Part shown: positions 22,785-34,214 of the stretch, in pieces
How positions within the stretch are numbered: the first letter of the stretch is position 1
Layout: every line of letters begins with the position of its first letter
Assembly: GCA_947568835.1 (NCBI GenBank)
Contig: OX387602.1
Coordinates: forward strand, 24,417,021 to 24,481,020
Direction: 5' to 3'
Length of the DNA stretch: 64,000 nucleotides
Source of the DNA: Protonemura montana
Taxonomy: Eukaryota > Arthropoda > Insecta > Plecoptera > Nemouridae
Program-made: the position numbers and the translations under genes
The notes under the pieces: model-generated
The model's database searches: none
What the model saw: only the letters and a program-made list of their open reading frames with translations
What the model was told of the DNA's origin: nothing

Positions 22785-25700
22785 ACTAATTAGTAAAGCC
22801 TGATTGACTGATTTACACTGTTTGTCAATATTTTCTTCTTTGATTCGCTCCAGCAAACAAGTATTGTGCAAAATCACAATCAATTTGCAAATAAGTTCGC
22901 GCAAACAATGGTCTCTTATCGCGCGTCGGATCCCATTAGCAGCAACAGCGTCCCTGCAAACATCTTGCTCTCCTGGAGCATTGATGCATAGTTCGAAGAC
23001 TGCAATACCGGCAACCACCTCTATAAGGTCGCCTTAATAACTCCACCGGCCTCTGCTCGGCGCACTGCAAACAAACACATGCATGCATGCAGCTCTATTT
23101 TCCATAGTTTGACACTTATTTGCCATAATTGGCCTCTCGGTGCCGTCTACCGGAGCCGTGCTGTTCAATGCTGGCGCGAGGAGCGAGACAGAAGATATGT
23201 CGAGTTATTATTCCAGATGCAGAAGTATATCGTGCCTTGTTTGGCGCGGGCATAAGTCAATCACACATTGCGTTTAGCTTTCAATCAAACCAGCTGGCAA
23301 CGATAAAGTTCGATTACCTTGATCACATTACAAGACGCTTTGCTCTTCCTGTAATAAACCAACCATTGAAAGGTAGGTAATGCCAAATTAAAAATCGTTG
23401 TCATGATCTGCGAGTTGGCTCATAGAGGACGATGTGTGTGGCACACATTGAGAATAGTTCTTGCGCGAAAACCACAGTAACACTAATTTATGATCGATCG
23501 AAAATGGTTTAAATATAATTGCGAATTTAAATCACATTCTCTAATGGGGCAAAATGAAGACGCTGCGAAGACTACAAAACCAATAAAGCAGTTTCGTCGG
23601 CCTATCGCTAACCAACATAATTCTGGCTAGGCTTTCTTAACCTAGGTGCATTATAGAAACAGCAATAACATGGCGAGTACACAATGAGAAGAGCAAACTT
23701 AAGTTTACTATACAATTCAATCCAGCATGGAGTACTTAGAATACAATGCGAGTGTCGACGTTGCTGTACAATCGTCAATGCAATTGTTCGGGGTGTTAGC
23801 ACTGGCGCCGCCAGCTTTATTAGAAATTCTCCCATCAATGTGTTAGAAAAGAGGGAACATACTGCGGACGTCGTGAGCCAGGTCTTAGGAATATGCTGGC
23901 TCTGTATCGCTGGATGCAGGGCGATGCCACACCCGCCCACGGCACCCAGGTGCGACCTCCAATCACGATCGCGTGATTAATTTAGCTAATGTGGACTCAT
24001 ATTATAGGCGCCTGGCATATTCACATATTATCGTTTTAACATCACATCTTAAAATGTTGTGACGATCATCTATGTTACGTCACACGTTGGGGTGTGCCAA
24101 CCTCAAAAGGAGCTGGCAATCTTTTGTGTTTTGCAAAATCCAGTCTTATTACAGACTCAAATCTCAAACTATATTAGAATCTGATAAACATTTCTTCGTC
24201 TGAGGCTCTTTTAATTTTGTAGATTTTCCATTTTAGACCCCCGATAAGGAGTGCTTCAAGAAAAGCTCGTTAAAAAAAGTTAAAACATTTTTTTTTTGAT
24301 CAGGTTACGATGCAAAGCAAAGTGTAGCTTTATGTATACACAATTCGATAATAACAAACTGATTGAATTCAATTAAACAGTAGCATAATGGCTTTGCATG
24401 CCACAGGACAGAACTTCGTGCAGCCTCTGTGGAGCCATCACACGTGGGAAAATTTACACCAGAGCTGAGTTTCCTCGCAAGGTGGAAATAGGGCAGAAAA
24501 AAAACTGGCCGCCAAGTGATATTCGCATTGTCCTATCTGAGCGAAGAGTCTAGAAACCTGTCTGCCTAACTGCCCAAGCAATCCAACGCCTTTATTTTAA
24601 GCTATTCAAATAAGACAGATAAATTCTTATTATTCAATTTTCCTCTTTGTCTTTGGTTGCTTGTGCTTTACCAAGTATTTATGAGCATGTTTGTTATGGC
24701 AAGGCTGTGGGGACAGTATTTAAGATATGGCAAGGATGGAATCATGCAGGCTTCATGGACCTTTCGCACGCATATAACGAGCAAGGACTAATTTATTCAC
24801 ACCTTAAGATCGAGACAGCATCATAATTCAAAGGACGTCGAATTCGGTAGGCTCACTAATGGATCGTCTCCTGGCTCATAGAACCATCTAACTTCAACGC
24901 TCATCGAAATTTTAGCAATTTTAGAGCTAGGCCACAGCAGCGAGCCACCTATAGTAATTTATTATTTTCTCTTCTAGCAACCCTGGCAATAGATTCAGTT
25001 AAACGACTCGTATACGTTATTCGCTGTTAACTTTGTCTTGTAATATATGTACAGATGCTTAGCTTAATAATAGCGTCGTACAGAGTCAGTCGAACATTCT
25101 CATTGTAATGCAATGTATCACTTATCGCAGAGTAATTTATAGATGCAATTCTTTCTATATTTATACCACACAAACATTTTAGCAGTGAACGCAGTAGAGG
25201 CAAAAAAATTGTCGCAAACATGTAGGAGATGTGCCAAAATTGCATGCATCACAATGCCATTTTAAAAGTGCATGTAAGAACTAAGAGGTATTATGTTTAA
25301 GCTTTGCGAATTCATCTGTGGCTAGATTAGTTCGAGAACCAAACCACTCGGCGCTGTGCAGAAACTTGTGGCTAATGGGACAACCTGGGTCCTCTACCTC
25401 TCAACGCTTACCAGTTTAATTTAACTTCCAGCAAAGATAAAAAAGATTTACACCATAAAAATAGTGAAGCATGAATGACGGTGCTTAAAAAAAGGTCTTC
25501 ATTGATAAAAACGGATCTCGCGATGAGGCTGTGCGATCATATTACGAGAAGAGGCCGAGAAGAATGGGACGAGATTGAGAATGGGAGATTAAGGCAATCG
25601 ATCTGAATGAAAAAAAGACAGATATCTCACAAATGTATCGTGAAAACTGAAAATGGTATTGAATGGACCTTGGGACTGTATTACAGTATTGACTATTGAG

Positions 25701-26374
25701 AGGAGGGACTGACGGGCTTTCTAGGATTTTTTTTTCTTTTTCCTAAAGACCGATAAAAAAATGTGACGTCCGATTCTGATATGTGTCGTCCACGTCCCAC
25801 TTGGCAGCGTTTAATTTCGATAACAATAAGCGTAAACAATTGCATTATAACATCAACTTGTCGAGTCAAGCAGCCCCGTCGAGATAGCAATACCAATTCC
25901 AAATCGAGTTCCATACCGTGGGATAATTATATTAGATTATCCGTTTTCGATTTGAAAAAAAAAATGTCACTCTCCAATAAATACAGCGTGGAAAATAAAA
26001 TTTCACGACCTTCAGTGGGAGGCATAGTCTTTGACAAATTTTCGTGAGGCTTCGCATCAGCGGGCATACGAAGCCTCGGACTGGATCGGATTCAATCGGA
26101 GTAAATCGCTGTGAATTTAGAGTGAATTTAGAGTTAACCAAAATAGTCACATATTTCCCAAAGATGCACCGAGGGCAGAACTTGAAAGCAGCCCTCACAA
26201 GACTGGCTTTCTCATTCAATTACCACAAACCCGATTTGAACAATGTTAAAAAACAACACATTAATTTTTTGTTGAAAATTCTTCCAGTTTTCTAAACGTA
26301 ATGAAATGCTTGGAGATCGCTATTTTGGTGCCAAAGAGTAGATAAACTAAAGAGGGGATTTCAAGGACCCTTAC

Positions 26375-26630
26375 GAATAAATAGATTGAAGACAATATCA
26401 TTGTGGCCACCCCATGGCCAAACCTTCCAGGAACCAAAATTCTAAATTCCTCCCTCGACAACTTTCGATCCTCATGCTCATCCTTGGCGCCCCAGCAGCC
26501 CTCGAATGACTTTTGACACATTCCCTGCACCTTGGTGGCAGAATCGCTGATGGCCCAGAGTGTGAGAGCCGGCAGGCCAGCCTCCGATTCTACGCTCAGT
26601 CTGGCGTCGGACCAGAGCAAGGACAAGGCA
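26375..26630 (-). CDS. Candidate internal exon, 85 codons, product unknown
   Basis: On the - strand the frame is open from a modest acceptor (CTCTCTGCCGAG, ending at 26631) to a good donor (GTAAGG at 26374-26369). The 256 bp hold one split-codon base and 85 full codons. In the first about 70 codons, hand counts give about 70% G/C at third positions and about 60% purine at first positions with G favoured, a coding-like pattern unlike the AT-leaning flanks. The peptide is Leu/Ser/Glu-rich, contains three Trp, a CWGAKDEHEDRKLSREEF-like charged run, and then a hydrophobic stretch near its end. I recognise no family. It lies about 170 bp from an exon-like segment on the opposite strand. No flanking exon was located. 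Confidence 0.28.
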
Positions 26631-26796
26631 CTCGGCAGAGAGTCCACATTCACAAAATACTTGTTATAGAGCGGATAACTGATTAATTAAAACAGTCTCA
26701 GTGTGTTAACTAGTTGTCGATAGCATCTGCGGTGAGCATAGTTTCCAGCAGCCGCGTAATGCGCTGGCTGCCAAGCTTGCAGGACCTTCTCTGCAG

Positions 26797-27094
26797 CGCC
26801 GGGCACAGCCGGTATCAGATTGGATATTAATTTATACTCGGTTATTGCGGCGTCTGGCAGTGAATTTGCAAAACTGCATTGCACAGAGATGGATAAGCTG
26901 GGAAAGCAGCTACGAGACGAGGTCCCTGAAAAGTGGACGTCACGAACGATCCGTGGCCGCCTTGCGGCATCGCGATGCAGGACGAGTTTATCACAAGAAG
27001 AGATCACGTCTCGAGAAATTTTGTTTCCTCAACATGACATTGTAAAAGCTGAGAAAAGAAACGCAGCTTTAGCTGCTATTGCTGTTCGGCTAAT
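26797..27094 (+). CDS. Candidate internal exon, 98 codons, product unknown
   Basis: A strong acceptor-like tract, CCTTCTCTGCAG, ends at 26796, and a near-consensus donor, GTGAGT, starts at 27095. The 298 bp between are open in one frame: two split-codon bases, 98 codons, then two bases. The frame would hit TGA just inside the donor, so the donor marks almost exactly the end of the open frame. First codon positions are about 60% purine and only about 17% T, which is coding-like. The peptide is charged and helix-prone in its middle (around MDKLGKQLRDEVPEKW) and Ala-rich at its end. I recognise no domain. Neighbours are the exon-like segments at 26375-26630(-) and 27755-28020(+). Confidence 0.3.
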
Positions 27095-27281
27095 GTGAGT
27101 TTATGTCCTAAAGTTGTGGCAAGATTTGGCGTGAGCGCTGGCATGCTAGTGGAAAATGGCGATGTGATTCGATAAATTGGCCGAAATTGAGTTAACAGAG
27201 AAGGTTTTTTGATAGCTACTCGTGTAGTCTCGGGATGTCCCGTCGCAATAATTGTGTCCCGAGCACGACACTGATGCGGGG

Positions 27282-27304
27282 CGGCGCTGCGCGGGGCTGC
27301 GCCT
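27282..27304 (-). repeat. 23-bp GC-rich word, copy A
   Basis: Read on the - strand it matches the copy at 37488-37510 at 21 of 23 positions (AGGCGCAGC...GCGCAGC.CCG). It lies in a CpG-rich patch and inside a long open - strand frame (27076-27627), where it encodes Gly-Ala-Ala-Pro-Arg-Ser. Confidence 0.6.
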
Positions 27305-27754
27305 GGCCCCCGGGGTCGACCGACCCTGCACGGCCGACCGACCGAACGCCGAGGGTCAGGCGAAGGGAGAGAAATTGCAAAGAGAAAGAGCTTGTGCAAC
27401 GTAAAATAATGACTGTAATTAATCCAATTAACCATAATTAATGGCGTCCTTTCTCCGTATATACCGGGAAATCCTCTCTCAGGTCTAATGGAGTTTTGAG
27501 CCAAGCAATCAATATTTTCCAAGGGAGACAATAGACACCCCTGTATATATCGAACGTGTACTGAATTTCCATTCTTGTTCGTGTAATCGCATTCTAGAGT
27601 GAAGTTATGGCTGAAGAAAATGATCAAATGGTAGACCCGATTACCAAAAGTTGATCTGCTTTACGCGGCATTAGCAGGGGACTCCGTAACAGCAGCTATT
27701 TCGCCGTCCCGAGGCGCGCGTGGCCGAGGGACAACTTGGATTGATGTTTGACAG

Positions 27755-28020
27755 ATTCTCAAACGGCGAATGAAACCGACGCTTCGCCTGATAGCCCCAA
27801 GAGTCGAATGCGGTCCATCCAGACGCCGGGATGCTGCCAGTGTCCTCGCTGCACACGTAATGGCGTCCGGGAAGGCGCAGCGTCGCGCAGCACCGCGAAA
27901 AGGAAAACAACACAAAATCGCTCTGCTGCCGCTATTATCTATTCACGTGAATTATTCAAGCTGCAAAATAATGGGATCACTTTTACACCGAGCGCGCCCG
28001 AGCTAGCGGGAGAGATGTAG
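27755..28020 (+). CDS. Candidate terminal exon, 87 codons plus stop, product unknown
   Basis: An acceptor-like GATGTTTGACAG ends at 27754. The frame then stays open to TAG at 28018-28020. First codon positions carry about 16% T, a coding-like value. The peptide is hydrophilic, begins with a Ser/Asp/Thr-rich segment, has a CCQCPRC cysteine cluster, a basic KRKTTQNR run, and an Ala-rich helix-prone segment. The cysteine cluster might bind metal but no known finger pattern fits. The 23-bp GC word at 27873-27895 is translated inside it as GAASRST. Immediately after the stop is a GA microsatellite. No polyadenylation signal was seen close by. Confidence 0.25.
27873..27895 (+). repeat. 23-bp GC-rich word, copy B
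   Basis: Identical to the 37488-37510 copy at 22 of 23 positions. It is embedded in the exon-like frame 27755-28020 and read there in the same phase as the other copies. Confidence 0.65.
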
Positions 28021-28053
28021 AGAGAGAGAGGTAGGGATAGAGAGAGAGAGAGC
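28019..28053 (+). repeat. Interrupted (GA)n microsatellite
   Basis: Two AG runs are separated by GTAGGGAT. The repeated GAGAG words are the GAGA-factor type, but function is unknown. Confidence 0.8.
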
Positions 28054-29593
28054 GGACATTTAAAGGGTAGACGTTCCCCCTTTCCGGGTATGAGAGTGAG
28101 ATGGAAAGACTATTTGGTTTGGTTGATAAAGATTGCTACCATCTGGTGTCGCCAAACATCGTTTCACTAATTTCACCTGTAAACCGTAAGTGGGCGAAAA
28201 AAGCTAAAATTGTACAGGTACATTTTCTCTCTGACTCACTCTTTTATAAAAAAAAAAGTACAATATAAAAGTACCTGCAATCAAGTTAGTGTTAAATATT
28301 ATATGTGATTTAGATATGGCATTGAGCTCTGGAAAATCTGCACAGTGGCCAAAACCATGGGCACCTTAGCAAAATCTCAGCCAAAGAGATTTCTCGCCGC
28401 CAAAGAGAGATCGGCGTCCGCCGTGCCCAGCGAACACACATTCAACGCGGCGAAAGATTTGGCAGGCACTCATCATTTCGTGTAACGCTATCGGAATATA
28501 TTTTATTCAAAAGGTGCCACCACTATATTCGCTATCGAAGGCAATATACTACCACTCGATTCAGAATTCAAACAATGAAAAAAACACTTCCGTTTCAAAA
28601 AAACAAAAAAGACACAGTCGAGCGTAATTTTTACGACGCCATTTCGAGAATAGTTTACTTTTCTCTTCGATGCCTGCACACAGCTCTCCATTTTGAAATT
28701 TATATACGGATGGAAGGAGGTTCGATTTCGGAATCCCGCCTCCTCCCCAAGTCTTTCTCTTTTGGTCCATAACGATCGTGTGCATCATTGAATAGTAATA
28801 AGGTGGCTGCTGGGCACAGCAAACAGGAGTGTGTTTGACTCGAGATGGGGTCGGCACCAGGCCTTGCGAAATGAGTGCTGGCAGCACAACGGACAAGCGA
28901 TTTTCACTTTCGCTCAACTTTCGGTCAAGGGGATTCATCTACACAGTAATGTGTCAAGAAAACGCATAGTTGAGATCGTTCGATATTCAAATTCTGAGAC
29001 TTACAGATGGATCATGCTTCGGGAAATGTGATCGAAGATATTACAGTCGACCATTGAAGAAAACGCCAACTCGGCGAGCTTTGTATCCAACATAGAACAA
29101 AACTCCGTTGACTTTCAAAGACCAATATATTCCTTATTATTATTCTCTTCTGCTTTTTCAATTCAAGAAAACGATATAAATACATCGGGAGAAAGGAATT
29201 CACCGAAAACATCAGGGATATTAGGGAAGGCGCCCGGTGAGGAAAACAAATTCTATGGACTATAAAATAACATTGAAAACACTTCTGTGATCCCCGCAAA
29301 AGAACTCGGAACGGGCTGATTTGCATGAACCTGCCCCTTTCCCCTCCTCCGAGTTGCCGAACCCGAACCGATCTCCCTCCCCCAGTTAACACTAAAACTG
29401 CGAGATACTACACAAAACCTGATTAAATTAAAAAATAGCATTTTACTTTCAGACGCGTATATATTTGAGTCCCAAACGATTGCGTGCGGACACCGGCTTG
29501 CATTTTAATCAATCGTAAACGCCGAATTGAACTCGTTCTGTTTCACATGAGTAATTTGCTCTAGAATACTCAGCCCATGCTCATTGTCGCTAG

Positions 29594-29610
29594 ATGTTGG
29601 TAACCAACAT
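29594..29610. repeat. 17-bp palindrome around GGTAACC
   Basis: ATGTTGGT-A-ACCAACAT is a perfect dyad with a one-base centre. Confidence 0.7.
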
Positions 29611-29823
29611 TCAAGATGCTTTGCAGGCCAGTCGTCCTGAATCTAATCCTCATTTCGAATAAGAAGCAAATGGATTTGGCTCTGAGTTATACAAGCCGAT
29701 CCTTAATGTTATGAAAATCAGGATAGGTATCATCGGCAGCCCTTTATAATGCCGAGTATGCAAATAAGTCAAATGTTTACAATCTCATCAGCTTACGCGA
29801 TCTGACTGCAGCTTCAAGCAGCT

Positions 29824-29843
29824 TAAGCTTGTAACCAAGCTTA
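29824..29843. repeat. 8-bp hairpin TAAGCTTG/CAAGCTTA
   Basis: A perfect 8-bp stem with loop TAAC, 214 bp after the GGTAACC palindrome. The two share the word GTAACCAA. Confidence 0.65.
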
Positions 29844-31208
29844 TCTGAGAGTCGAGATTTGCCCCAACTCTAGATGACGGATGCCCGGCGCAAGCGTCAA
29901 GGGAAGAAATAAAGGGTTAGATAATATTGTAATGTTTTCACAAAGTTGAGTTATTCTAATCCTAGATGCAGTACGTGTAACGTAAAGAATTGCCGCTAGA
30001 GGTTTTAAGCTGTCCGCACCCAGAGCATTAATGTCGCACAATAGACATCTTGAATGCATTTAAATGCATCTTTTTAATCTATAATCATATAGCAATTCAA
30101 AAAAAGAAAGTACGTCTCATTTAAATTTGAAGATTAATTTTCAATTTATATAACGAGGTATTGTGAGCATGCCTTACCTTTGTGCCAACATATTGGCCCC
30201 GATCGAGAAATTCATGCAAATCAAATTTCAATTAATAGTCAAATGTGTGAATTTATATAATAACTTGGCCGTCAGTTCTACTTAGAAATAAAAACAATGG
30301 GAAATCTTTGATAGGAGAACGCAATTAGCATAATCGGACATGAAATTCTCAAGAAACTGACACTCGAACTATCAGGCCATGCAAGAGATCGTGTGCTCTT
30401 TTAATTATCTAACCTAACCTTATTTTCATGTTTTCTAAATTATATTATTACACGCTTATTCATCCACATGTCAATAGAGAAAGACAGGATAATGACGTTA
30501 TGCCTGTCAGTTATCCCACCTTTGACCTGGTTGCTGTTCTGTGGAAGCAGGTCTATGGGATGGGATGGGTTCCCATGTGCTGGGACGAGGCTTATGAGCA
30601 ATGTCCATCGAAGATCGCGTGTTTATCCGAACAAGCTCACAAATTAACGGCCACAAATGGGCTCAGCCTTTCTTTTGCGTGTAGCAAATAGATATTTTAT
30701 TGTGTGCCTTATTAAGTTATTACAGAATTATAATTTATCTATAAATGCGAGTAAATCTGAGACGAGCTGACACAATGTGCTTATCCTGTTCAGAGTTGAC
30801 GTGCAAATAAGAGGCGAAACTCTGTTCAGATATCAAAAGAGATAGACCGAAAGGGTTAATCATTTTGATTTTGTGAGCATTCGTTTAAATTAAACGCAGC
30901 CAAGACCATGGAAAAATCCCGGGAAATATTGGTAATTTAATAATTTTTTGATGTGAGCAATTGTATGGCAATTACACCGTCAGTTGTCGGCCTTATCGAA
31001 CGGTTTAATCCGTGGCCAATTATGGTAACACTTCTGGAGAAGTAGTTCTATAACGTTTGACTGACGGGTTCCTTCCGCCTTTAACCTTTATACACGGAGT
31101 TTTTTTTTTGTCTTACTCGTTGCATCAAATGCCAGTTGTTCTCTGTTCTTACTTCATTTCTTGAAACGTAAATAATATTGCAGTTCAGACGAGTGTCGTT
31201 TTGGCCTC

Positions 31209-31266
31209 ACAAGATGTAAAGTTTAAGTTCTTATTACTTTGCAACTGCAAACTTAAACCATCTTGT
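31209..31266 (+). repeat. 17-bp stem hairpin with a 4-base bulge
   Basis: Left arm ACAAGATG-(TAAA)-GTTTAAGTT at 31209-31229 pairs perfectly with AACTTAAACCATCTTGT at 31250-31266, leaving a 20-base loop. Total length is 58 bp. Pairing does not extend beyond the base of the stem. The same size class holds pre-miRNA-like hairpins and the arms of small MITE remnants. The arms match no microRNA I know, and the stem is shorter than the usual 22 bp or more of an animal pre-miRNA. Confidence 0.55.
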
Positions 31267-32939
31267 AAACTGTAAAGTTTTCATCATTCTGCACAGAAAA
31301 TGCTTCTTAACAAGCAAAATAACACGCTTAACGCAATGAAACCAAGGATGATATTACGCTATGTGCTTTTCTCGCGAGAAACGGCGAAGCATAGTCTAAT
31401 ATCGCAAAGCGTGTGCAGAAGGTGGTGGAATATTATGCGGGCCCTGCGAAGTGGCAGTTACCCTTATCTCGCACGCCATTTCTATGCGCCCCTCCATAGA
31501 TATATCCCACCCCCTCCCTGCATATCCAGACTGGGACATCAAATAGTTGCGCGGGTATGCTCGGGCACAGTAAAGGGAGCGAAAAGTGCGAATTTATTCA
31601 TAGACTCGCATAATGAGAAACTGTAAAAATGGACATTTACACCAAACGTTTGGAGGTTTTTATGTATTTTGATAAGAAGAATAACATGTGAGAGGGGGTG
31701 GTTGAGCTTAGACGCGGAGGGGTTAAACCTATGAGTTCGTGTAATCCTGGAGCGCAGCGCCGGGCCGCACGCGGTGGATGCAGGATGAACAACTGATTCT
31801 ATCTCTCATAGAGCCGAGCTAATGCATAAAGGAGCATGGTTCTTAGTGCAGTGTCAACGGACACTTGATAGATGGTCCTGACGCTACGCCACCCCACACC
31901 TAACGTTAAATACACAATACGTTTATATGAACAACATTATCAGATCTAGTTATTTCCGCTGCATGCGTCCAAATTACACGCCGATTGCCGCTCTCCGTCG
32001 CGAACAATGGCAGACGACGTCAAAACAACAATTGACAATTTTCAGCTTTTTGAGCTCTGCTTCCCCCACGACGATTACATGGTATATTAACAAAGATATG
32101 ATAAAGATCAGATAAATACTTGACATAATGTCATGCTGATGATCCGACTATTAAAGCGTTATTTATATGCGTCGTCAGATCTATTAATCATTACTTTGGT
32201 ATCATCGATGAAAACAGCATCTATTGAAGGATTAAATTCTTACTTTCTCATCAATAACAAAAGTGGATGGCATAAAAGTTTGGCACCTCCCCTGAGCCTT
32301 ACAACAGCCGAGATATGAAGGGGCATGACATAAAATCGGTTTACTTAGAAGTGTTGAAAGTAAAACCATATCGCCACGCGCTCTCGTAAAAGCATGATCG
32401 TTTAAGTCTGAGAAAGTTAGAGTGCATGCGGCGGATGTGCCTCTTGCTACTCTAAACACATAGCAGAAGAGATCACACCTGTCACCACCTGCCATTTTAA
32501 GGCTAGAACATCATCTACAGAGTGAGCGCCGTTTGTGTCATTATTTATTATTTATTAAATAATTTATATGTTTTATGTTATAGTTACCAAAGCAAACTTA
32601 TGGGGATCAGAGTACCAACAATGCTGATCTAGCAGTTCACATATGTACCTACGTGCATGTCACTACACCGCACTGGACCAAGATCCAGTTTTTGTTTATT
32701 TTTTATTCAAACCATTGGGCTGCTACCATTCCAAATTAATTATATAGCTTCTGCGAGAAAATCCTATAATCTAGTGATAAACGAGGTAAAACATGCTAGA
32801 ATCAAACCTAGAATCCTTATCATATTATTTTTAACTTCCATAACAATTACAAAAAGTATTGTCATTTTCCAATTGGCATCGCCAAGAAACTGAAGACCTG
32901 AAAAGTTATACCTGTAACGAAATCGTTATAAACGTTGTC
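31267..32939. other. Non-coding stretch, no gene recognised
   Basis: Includes a diverged GC word at 31751-31774, in the only GC-rich patch of the stretch. The rest is AT-leaning with short frames. Confidence 0.5.
31751..31774 (+). repeat. Possible diverged copy of the 23-bp GC-rich word
   Basis: Shares GCGCAGCGCCG exactly and about 17 of 23 positions overall with the 37488-37510 copy. It is listed because of the exact 11-base core. Confidence 0.3.
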
Positions 32940-32941
32940 TA

Positions 32942-33079
32942 AGTGCCAGTTTTTCAATGGTCCGTTAAGCAATTAACAGATCGCTAGCAAACAAAGAAAA
33001 ACTTCTGATTAGTAAATAAAAGCAAATTCAAAATTAACGGACTGTTAGATTCTTAACGGACCACTGTATAACCGGCACT
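32942..33079. mobile_element. TA-flanked MITE, 138 bp
   Basis: The ends form a terminal inverted repeat. The left arm starts AGTGCCAGTTTTTCAATGG at 32942. The right arm, read on the other strand, starts AGTGCCGGTTATACAGTGG at 33079. Over the first 38 columns about 31 match, including an uninterrupted TGGTCCGTTAAG. Both ends abut the dinucleotide TA (32940-32941 and 33080-33081), the target duplication typical of Tc1/mariner-type transposition. The interior (about 60 bp) has no reading frame, so movement would need a transposase encoded elsewhere. Arm divergence shows it is not recent. A decayed relative lies at 2316-2401. Superfamily assignment rests only on the TA duplication and is therefore tentative. 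Confidence 0.8.
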
Positions 33080-33081
33080 TA

Positions 33082-34214
33082 AATAACAAAAAATGCCAGA
33101 TTTATGCATAATTTTGGTGGCAAAATATCATATCATTGAAACTTGAAGGAAAAATTTAATCGATACATTGTTAACGTAGGATCTGTTAAACATCCTGTCA
33201 AGATGACCCTGCGCACAGTTCCACACAGTCGCGTATCCTTAGAATAGATGTACTCGCAGTCGATGGAATCCAAAAAAGAATTGGTGAAAACGTGATCCAG
33301 AGAACATGACGCACGCATTTTGAGGTGATGTTAAATGTTCTTGAGTGGCTTTTTAAGTCTTGGTGCTGGGTTTAAATCTTTGACTTCATGAGCATAAACC
33401 TCCCGAGGAAACTATTAAACCATCTGCCAGCACCATCCTCAGGACACGCTCCACTCGTCAAAAACACGACCCTCCGTTCGACGAACATGCGTCATTTATC
33501 TGTGACTGTTCGACGACGCAATCAAATCGGTAGCTTAACCTCAATCAAATAATAATTTAGTTAAGAAGTTAAATAATCTTGATTGCGACCGTCGCTCGCT
33601 CGAAGGCGTTTTATGCATTAAGAGCTTCGATTCATCTTTAGTCTTGGCTCACACGTGAAGACAGTGAAGGGAGATCATCGCTAGACGTAAATGGGGTTAC
33701 AATAATAAGTCAAAATGGGGGAAGCAGCTCATCCATCCCCCCCCCCCCCCTCCTCACCCCCCACTCCTAACTGTATACTATAATAAGCACACTTAACCTC
33801 TCAACTCTTCCGAAAAGCACGCGTCAGAACTTAGCTGTCAGCTTTGCATGTGATGGCTATACTTTAAGCTGGAAATTTTAAAAAATTGTTTCCTCTCCAC
33901 ACGCATTTTGAGACAAACATCAAATAATATCGAAATCATCAGAGTGAAGTTGTTGAACTAACTTTCAACCTCTCCAACCGCTCTCCCAAACAGAACTGTT
34001 CGTGAGTATGGTCACCCATTCCAACTCCCGATCCATTGGAATCGGGAACTATTGAACTTCAAAATATAAACCAGTTCTTCGGGGAGAATGCAGATGATGG
34101 CCCTTTGATGGTAAAAAACTGTCGACACATTTTTGTAAAACAATAAAAATATTGACATATTTGAATACTATAACGAATTTCTATGAAATCTTATGGCTGC
34201 AGACTATAAGTAGA
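33082..34214. other. Non-coding stretch, no gene recognised
   Basis: Contains a 14-C run (33737-33750) and a 7-bp TCCCGAT/ATCGGGA hairpin near 34.03 kb. Otherwise featureless. Confidence 0.5.
33737..33750. repeat. Poly-C run (14)
   Basis: Fourteen consecutive C residues followed by a C-rich tail. The length may vary or be misassembled. Confidence 0.8.

Larger units (their letters stand above)
20760..26260. other. Long stretch without a recognised gene
   Basis: 5.5 kb with only short frames. Contains a CpG patch at 22480-22620, which starts with a diverged 23-bp GC word (22482-22504), the AAAAT-type repeat near 22.75 kb, one exact dispersed 12-mer and an 11-bp tandem pair (GTGAATTTAGA twice, 26111-26132). 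No RNA gene was seen. Confidence 0.5.
28060..31200. other. Non-coding stretch, no gene recognised
   Basis: Short frames only. It contains two palindromic sequences sharing GTAACCAA at 29594-29610 and 29824-29843, and a weak CAGGTAC/GTACCTG inverted pair at 28215-28221 and 28271-28277. Confidence 0.5.

Noticed and set aside
27076-27627. 183-codon open frame on the - strand
   Set aside because: Not called as a gene: it starts at TTG, and its middle is kept open by a CpG-rich patch. Only the shared 23-bp word inside it is reported.
28215-28277. CAGGTAC/GTACCTG inverted pair as a second MITE
   Set aside because: Only 7 bp of perfect arm, with no target duplication or relative in the window.
30409-30421. 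CTAACCTAACC, two units of the arthropod telomere repeat
   Set aside because: Only two units, in unique AT-rich sequence. Expected by chance.
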